The translations under genes and the position numbers were made by a program. Shown here one piece after another: positions 63,865-64,000 of a stretch of 64,000 nt of DNA. The stretch covers positions 2,108,001-2,172,000 of the forward strand of contig NZ_CP130821.1 in the NCBI RefSeq assembly GCF_004151275.2. The letters are read 5' to 3'. The notes below the pieces were generated by a model that was given only the letters and a program-made list of their open reading frames with translations, searched no databases and was not told the DNA's origin. The stretch comes from Flavobacterium dauae (GTDB lineage: Bacteria; Bacteroidota; Bacteroidia; Flavobacteriales; Flavobacteriaceae). How positions within the stretch are numbered: the first letter of the stretch is position 1; every line of letters starts with the position of its first letter.

Positions 63865-64000
63865 TTGCAATATAATGTATTGTTTTTAATAAATACAATC
63901 AGTGCACAGCAATACACCATTAATTTTAATGTAGATACCACCAATAATGAGATTAAAGAAATTACTGACATTTGGCACAATTACCTGCGTTCAAATTCTA
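63865..64000 (+). CDS. Start of a secreted protein, truncated by the window edge
   Basis: The frame opens at TTG 63865 or TTG 63880 (no ATG in this frame) with VLFLINTISAQ, a short signal-like stretch, then QYTINFNVDTTNNEIKEITD and IWHNYLRSNS, and stays open to the window end. The segment after the signal resembles the first residues of the upstream HExxH protein (QINQVIATVRSFLETKNNSY), so it may be a tandem paralogue. The lack of a normal start codon could mean an error, a TTG start or a broken gene. Confidence 0.45.
   Translation, partial: MQYNVLFLINTISAQQYTINFNVDTTNNEIKEITDIWHNYLRSNS

Noticed and set aside
1..64000. tRNA, rRNA, IS elements and prophage genes
   Set aside because: None were found by eye; no cloverleaf-like segment with a TTCGA arm, no transposase or integrase frame. 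A covariance-model scan would be needed to exclude a tRNA fully.

Overview
The window is AT-rich chromosomal DNA from a member of the phylum Bacteroidota, most likely family Flavobacteriaceae (Flavobacterium/Myroides type). This rests on several sequence features. Promoters have the form TTG-N19-TAnnTTTG (clearest upstream of the genes at 12521 and 52876). Two secreted proteins end in T9SS (type IX secretion) type A sorting domains. There is a CarboxypepD_reg-type TonB-dependent receptor, families largely typical of this phylum (DUF5687, DUF4271, DUF4296, DUF2723), and two families of dispersed intergenic palindromes. I saw no rRNA, tRNA, CRISPR array, insertion sequence or prophage.

Layout. 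1-9304: methionine/threonine-branch operon (homoserine acyltransferase, aspartokinase-homoserine dehydrogenase, sulfhydrylase, full-length MetH, MetF), closed by a terminator. 9335-14062: a lipoprotein, a fragment of a Rossmann-fold gene, a radical SAM protein, a TonB-plug-like membrane protein, a glutaryl-CoA-dehydrogenase-like enzyme and a small membrane protein. 14340-20465: 2Fe-2S ferredoxin, ABC exporter pair, ferredoxin-NADP reductase, NifU/Mrp Fe-S assembly and thiol peroxidase. 20580-23825: an accessory three-gene block (PLD nuclease fused to a J domain, a 14-unit tryptophan-rich repeat protein, an orphan). 23792-27098: alkyltransferase-like protein, LysE-like exporter, TrmB, a thioredoxin-reductase-like enzyme behind a decayed Tat leader, and a Fur-family regulator with its operator. 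27133-34504: PhoR/PhoB-like two-component system, TonB receptor, lipoprotein and T9SS cargo; the receptor and lipoprotein promoters carry 11-bp-phased TAAC boxes. 34505-35939: repeats and a LuxE-like gene. 36038-46139: housekeeping (exonuclease, serine hydrolase, fumarase, HemD, DUF4271, polyprenol-P-mannose synthase, dihydroorotase, TyrS). 46140-52781: repeats, a candidate structured RNA, OsmC, a dual-ABC ATPase, saccharopine dehydrogenase-like protein, a 32-residue membrane peptide, DUF423 and PckA. 52827-58970: a tightly coupled six-gene operon. 59101-64000: DUF2723 glycosyltransferase-like membrane protein, a secreted HExxH protein and the start of a possible paralogue.

The best candidate for an undescribed system is the operon at 52876-58970. 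It encodes S-adenosylmethionine decarboxylase, a zinc-ribbon DUF4178 membrane protein, a half-length DUF350 protein, a membrane-anchored aminopropyltransferase, a Tat-exported lipoprotein flavin amine-oxidase and a histidine-containing polytopic membrane protein. Five of the six genes are joined to the next by an overlap or a gap under 7 bases, and a consensus promoter stands upstream. The gene set suggests aminopropyl (polyamine-type) chemistry at the membrane, with oxidation on the outer face; this is inference. The second candidate is the PLD/J-domain plus W-repeat block at 20580-23825. The third is the phased TAAC-box regulon next to the PhoBR-like pair.
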